Shown one piece after another: positions 5,286 through 6,856 of a stretch of 6,856 nucleotides of DNA. Where the stretch lies: assembly GCA_964480275.1 (NCBI GenBank), contig CAYZOC010000051.1, positions 1 to 6,856 of the forward strand, in the 5' to 3' direction. The position numbers and the translations under genes were made by a program. A model generated the notes under the pieces. That model worked only from the letters and a program-made list of their open reading frames with translations. It searched no databases and was not told the DNA's origin. Source of the DNA: DATESG01 sp964480275. Lineage in GTDB: Bacteria; Bacillota_I; Bacilli_A; RFN20; CAG-826. Each line of letters starts with the position of its first letter. Within the stretch, counting starts at the first letter, position 1.

Positions 5286-5696
5286 ATGAAAACGACTAAC
5301 ACGCAAATTGAAACATATTTAGAAACACTGAGCGAGCCACGCAAAGAAGAAATTATCCTCCTTGTTGATATGATAAAAAATATCACTGGTCAAAAACCAC
5401 AACTTTGGAATGATATCATCGGCTTTGGTCATGCCCATTATGTATATCAAAGTGGTCATCAAGGAGAAATGCCGCTTATTGGCCTTGCCAGTCGTAAAAC
5501 GAGTATCACACTTTACTTATCTTATGATGTAAAGGCATTACTAAGCGAGATAACTCTTGGCCACTATAAACTTGGCAAGGGTTGTTTATACATAAAAAAA
5601 CTAAGCGATGTCAATCTTCAAGGATTACAAATTCTGATTGCTAGAGCGCTTAGTGTTGTTAAAAGCTATGACTTCATAAAAATTATTGAAGGATAG
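5286..5696 (+). CDS. DUF1801 (YdhG-like) domain protein
   Basis: A 136-residue protein matching the DUF1801 family, small soluble alpha/beta proteins of unknown biochemical role with a frataxin-like appearance. Visible family features are the N-terminal helix YLETLSEPRKEEIILLVDMI (11-30), the loop TGQKPQLWNDIIGFGHAHY (34-52), MPLIGLASRKTSITLYLS (62-79) and the hallmark GKGCLYIKKLSDVN (97-110) followed by LQGLQILIARAL (111-122). The length is complete for the family and all parts are in order. AAAAGG (5272-5277) sits eight bases before ATG 5286. Its stop is one base from the stop of the convergent minus-strand gene. No enzymatic activity can be assigned from the sequence. Confidence 0.82.
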   Translation: MKTTNTQIETYLETLSEPRKEEIILLVDMIKNITGQKPQLWNDIIGFGHAHYVYQSGHQGEMPLIGLASRKTSITLYLSYDVKALLSEITLGHYKLGKGCLYIKKLSDVNLQGLQILIARALSVVKSYDFIKIIEG

Positions 5697-5697
5697 T

Positions 5698-6123
5698 CTA
5701 GCGATATTGAAAGTAGATATAGTGTTTATCTTCGACGTGTTTGAATAGACCAAAAATTTGCGAAAAATCAAACTTGTGCTTGTGTTCCTTGAGATAATTT
5801 TCAATCACTTTTTTATATTCGCCATTGAGCATATCAAGGTATTCTTCCTCACTTGCTTCAATTTCTAGAAAGTTTTGGTGTTTTAACTTTGCAATTTTAA
5901 TATCGCCACTTGCTCTAACTTCATCAGTAACACTAGTAAGGTAGAGAAAAACACTACTGTCCTTGTCTTTTTCCCTGATGCGCACTTCATAGGTAAAAGA
6001 TTCGCCGGTAGCGATATTACCTTGCGAAATAAAATCCTTAACTTTAGTCTTAGCTTGTGTGAGTGTTTCACCAATCGCGTAGACGAGTGTATGTATATCT
6101 AGGTTTGTAAAATTGAATTTCAT
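5698..6123 (-). CDS. Unrecognised small alpha/beta protein
   Basis: A 141-residue soluble protein that I cannot assign to a family. It begins MKFNFTNLDIHTLVYAIGET and has predicted helices (about 10-30), a strand-rich middle with alternating charged and hydrophobic residues (TYEVRIREKDKDSSVFLYLT), an acidic helix (EIEASEEEYLDMLNGEY), a lysine/histidine-rich helix (KVIENYLKEHKHKF) and an aromatic end (HYIYFQYR). There is no signal peptide, membrane segment, cysteine or tryptophan. ATG 6123 is chosen because AAGGAGG (6138-6132 on the minus strand) lies eight bases upstream. The frame extends to a GTG at 6192, but that has no ribosome binding site. On the minus strand a TTGACT (6171-6166) with a weak TACTAT (6147-6142) 18 bases on is a possible promoter, though it leaves almost no leader. 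It is convergent with the DUF1801 gene. Confidence 0.75.
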   Translation of the reverse strand: MKFNFTNLDIHTLVYAIGETLTQAKTKVKDFISQGNIATGESFTYEVRIREKDKDSSVFLYLTSVTDEVRASGDIKIAKLKHQNFLEIEASEEEYLDMLNGEYKKVIENYLKEHKHKFDFSQIFGLFKHVEDKHYIYFQYR

Positions 6124-6192
6124 AGGATCCCCCTCCTTATAATAGTAAAAGCATTTGGAGTTTAAAGTCAATTTGTTATGCAAAAATCCCAC

Positions 6193-6213
6193 TTTTTTTA
6201 TTAAATAAAAAAA
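6193..6213. repeat. Perfect AT-only palindrome between divergent genes
   Basis: TTTTTTTAT (6193-6201) and ATAAAAAAA (6205-6213) are exact reverse complements around TAA. It lies in the middle of the intergenic region shared by the minus-strand unknown gene and the GNAT-RLAN gene. Facing A/T tracts like this bend DNA and can act as UP elements for promoters pointing either way. It has no GC pairs, so it is a poor terminator. Confidence 0.5.
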
Positions 6214-6226
6214 TAACGATTATAAT
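6198..6226 (+). promoter_or_regulatory. Promoter of the GNAT-RLAN gene with a symmetrical -10
   Basis: TATAAT (6221-6226) with TTATTA (6198-6203) 17 bases upstream gives a start near 6233 and a short leader holding AAGAGGG (6241-6247), five bases before ATG 6252. The -10 is part of ATTATAAT (6219-6226), its own reverse complement, so it also reads TATAAT on the minus strand (6224-6219). No matching -35 exists for that direction. Confidence 0.55.
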
Positions 6227-6251
6227 ACTATTAGTTATATAAGAGGGAATT

Positions 6252-6856
6252 ATGGAACATAAAATCGAGCAGGCGACAATTGAAGATTTGACTTTTTTAA
6301 TGATGCTAGAAAAACAAGCATTTATTCCAGCTCGACAGTTTAATGTTTCCTCTCTTAAACGCGCGATTACTAGTAAAAGTCAACTAGTATATCTAATTAA
6401 ATATCACGATACCAATGTCGGTAGTGCTATTATTCATGTCTATGAAAAAAGATGGTGATTCTATTCACTAGCAGTTCTTCAAGACTTTCAAAATATGGGG
6501 CTTGGACGGATACTTTTAAGCTTTCTAATTGATAAGGCCAAGGCCAATAATGTAGTTCGTTTTACGCTGGAAGTTGATGCTCAAGAACCAAAGCTTATCG
6601 CCTGGTATCAATCATTTGGCTTTGCGATAGTTGAAAAACTGCCAGATTATTATGGTGATAACATTGATGGTTATAAGATGGAGTTAATCATTGGGCATAA
6701 TCATCGGAAGACGATTAATCTTATTGTTACCGATCAAAATCTACCCTGGGCGAGACATCTAAAAAATGTCGAGCTTACGAGTGCAGAAGATTTTCTCAGT
6801 AATCCTCGATATCAAAAAGACGAATTTCGTGTTTTTAATCTTTGTGCAAGTTATGA
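6252..6856 (+). CDS. GNAT acetyltransferase fused to RLAN/ATP-grasp amidoligase, partial, with in-frame TGA
   Basis: This frame reads 201 codons to the window edge if the TGA at codon 69 is passed. Residues 1-147 form a GNAT domain: KIEQATIEDLTFLMMLEKQA, then strand-rich GSAIIHVYEKRW, then FYSLAVLQDFQNMGLGRILL (70-89) with the acetyl-CoA loop QNMGLG, and AWYQSFGF near the domain end. From about 153, INLIVTDQNLPW (155-166), VELTSAEDFLSNPRYQ (173-188) and FRVFNLCASY (192-201) match the RLAN domain, which precedes a RimK-like ATP-grasp ligase. The rest, including the ATP-grasp, would lie outside the window. ATP-grasp amidoligases join amino acids through amide bonds; GNATs and C39-type peptidases are known neighbours or partners of RLAN proteins. 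AAGAGGG (6241-6247) supports ATG 6252. The TGA falls inside the conserved core with coding continuing in the same frame. Either UGA is decoded, most simply as Trp, or the gene carries one nonsense mutation. No frameshift is needed. Confidence 0.75.
6456..6458 (+). other. In-frame TGA codon inside the GNAT core
   Basis: TGA follows a TGG (KRW) and precedes FYSLAV, the beta-4 strand before the acetyl-CoA loop. No in-window gene ends in TGA: stops are TAA at 1706, 2095, 3287 and 4688, and TAG at 3861, 5181, 5696 and 5698 (minus). By hand count 22 tryptophans in the window's frames use TGG, so if TGA means Trp it is the minor codon. A sequencing error or a recent nonsense mutation would look the same. 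Confidence 0.6.

Noticed and set aside
6124..6192. GTG start at 6192 for the minus-strand unknown gene
   Set aside because: Only an A-tract precedes it, whereas ATG 6123 has a near-perfect AAGGAGG eight bases upstream, which this extension would have to translate through.
6444..6470. Selenocysteine insertion at the in-frame TGA
   Set aside because: No convincing stem-loop with an apical G/U follows the TGA, and GNAT enzymes do not use a catalytic residue at this site. Trp decoding or mutation is simpler.
1..6856. CRISPR arrays, insertion sequences, transposases, rRNA, phage genes
   Set aside because: No direct-repeat arrays, transposase motifs, terminal repeats with target duplications or conserved rRNA segments were seen.

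Overview
The window is AT-rich, gene-dense bacterial DNA with strong Shine-Dalgarno sites (AAAGGAG, AAGGAGG types), short intergenic gaps and U-tailed hairpin terminators. The gene content points to a low-GC Gram-positive lineage: a Bacilli-type organism, possibly a Mollicutes-related one. It includes a TcyP-type cystine symporter, a lipoprotein with a Ser/Thr/Glu-rich tether, PnuC and small acetyltransferases. All eight complete or decayed reading frames that end inside the window stop with TAA or TAG. One further gene has an in-frame TGA in the middle of a conserved domain, so UGA may be read as tryptophan here. That is suggested, not shown.

Layout. 1-207: 5' part of a small membrane protein on the minus strand, running off the left edge. 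360-1706: TcyP-like cystine symporter with a perfect inverted repeat touching its ribosome binding site. 1707-2210: a terminator, then a start-less 99-codon open stretch that looks like the C-terminal remnant of an ABC-transporter solute-binding protein, closed by its own long hairpin terminator. 2211-3287: secreted endonuclease I lipoprotein, then a terminator. 3352-3861: GNAT acetyltransferase that may be translated from a leaderless mRNA. 3862-3962: strong extended -10 promoter and an approximately 85-nt leader with mutually exclusive hairpins, the best candidate here for an undescribed regulatory RNA. 3963-5181: two-gene operon of pnuC and an MTH1-like Nudix hydrolase overlapping by 8 bases. 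5286-5696: DUF1801 protein. 5698-6123 (minus): unrecognised acidic protein, stop-to-stop with DUF1801 with 1 base between. 6252-6856: GNAT domain fused to the start of an RLAN (RimK-like ATP-grasp N-terminal) domain, carrying the in-frame TGA and running off the right edge.

How the genes fit together. Most are independent housekeeping or accessory units. A loose theme is scavenging and redox upkeep: cystine import, extracellular DNA digestion, import of an NAD precursor and clean-up of oxidised nucleotides. The pnuC-Nudix pair under one structured leader is the only clear operon. The GNAT-RLAN gene belongs to an amidoligase family thought to make peptide-like products or protein modifications; its ATP-grasp domain and partners would lie beyond position 6856.
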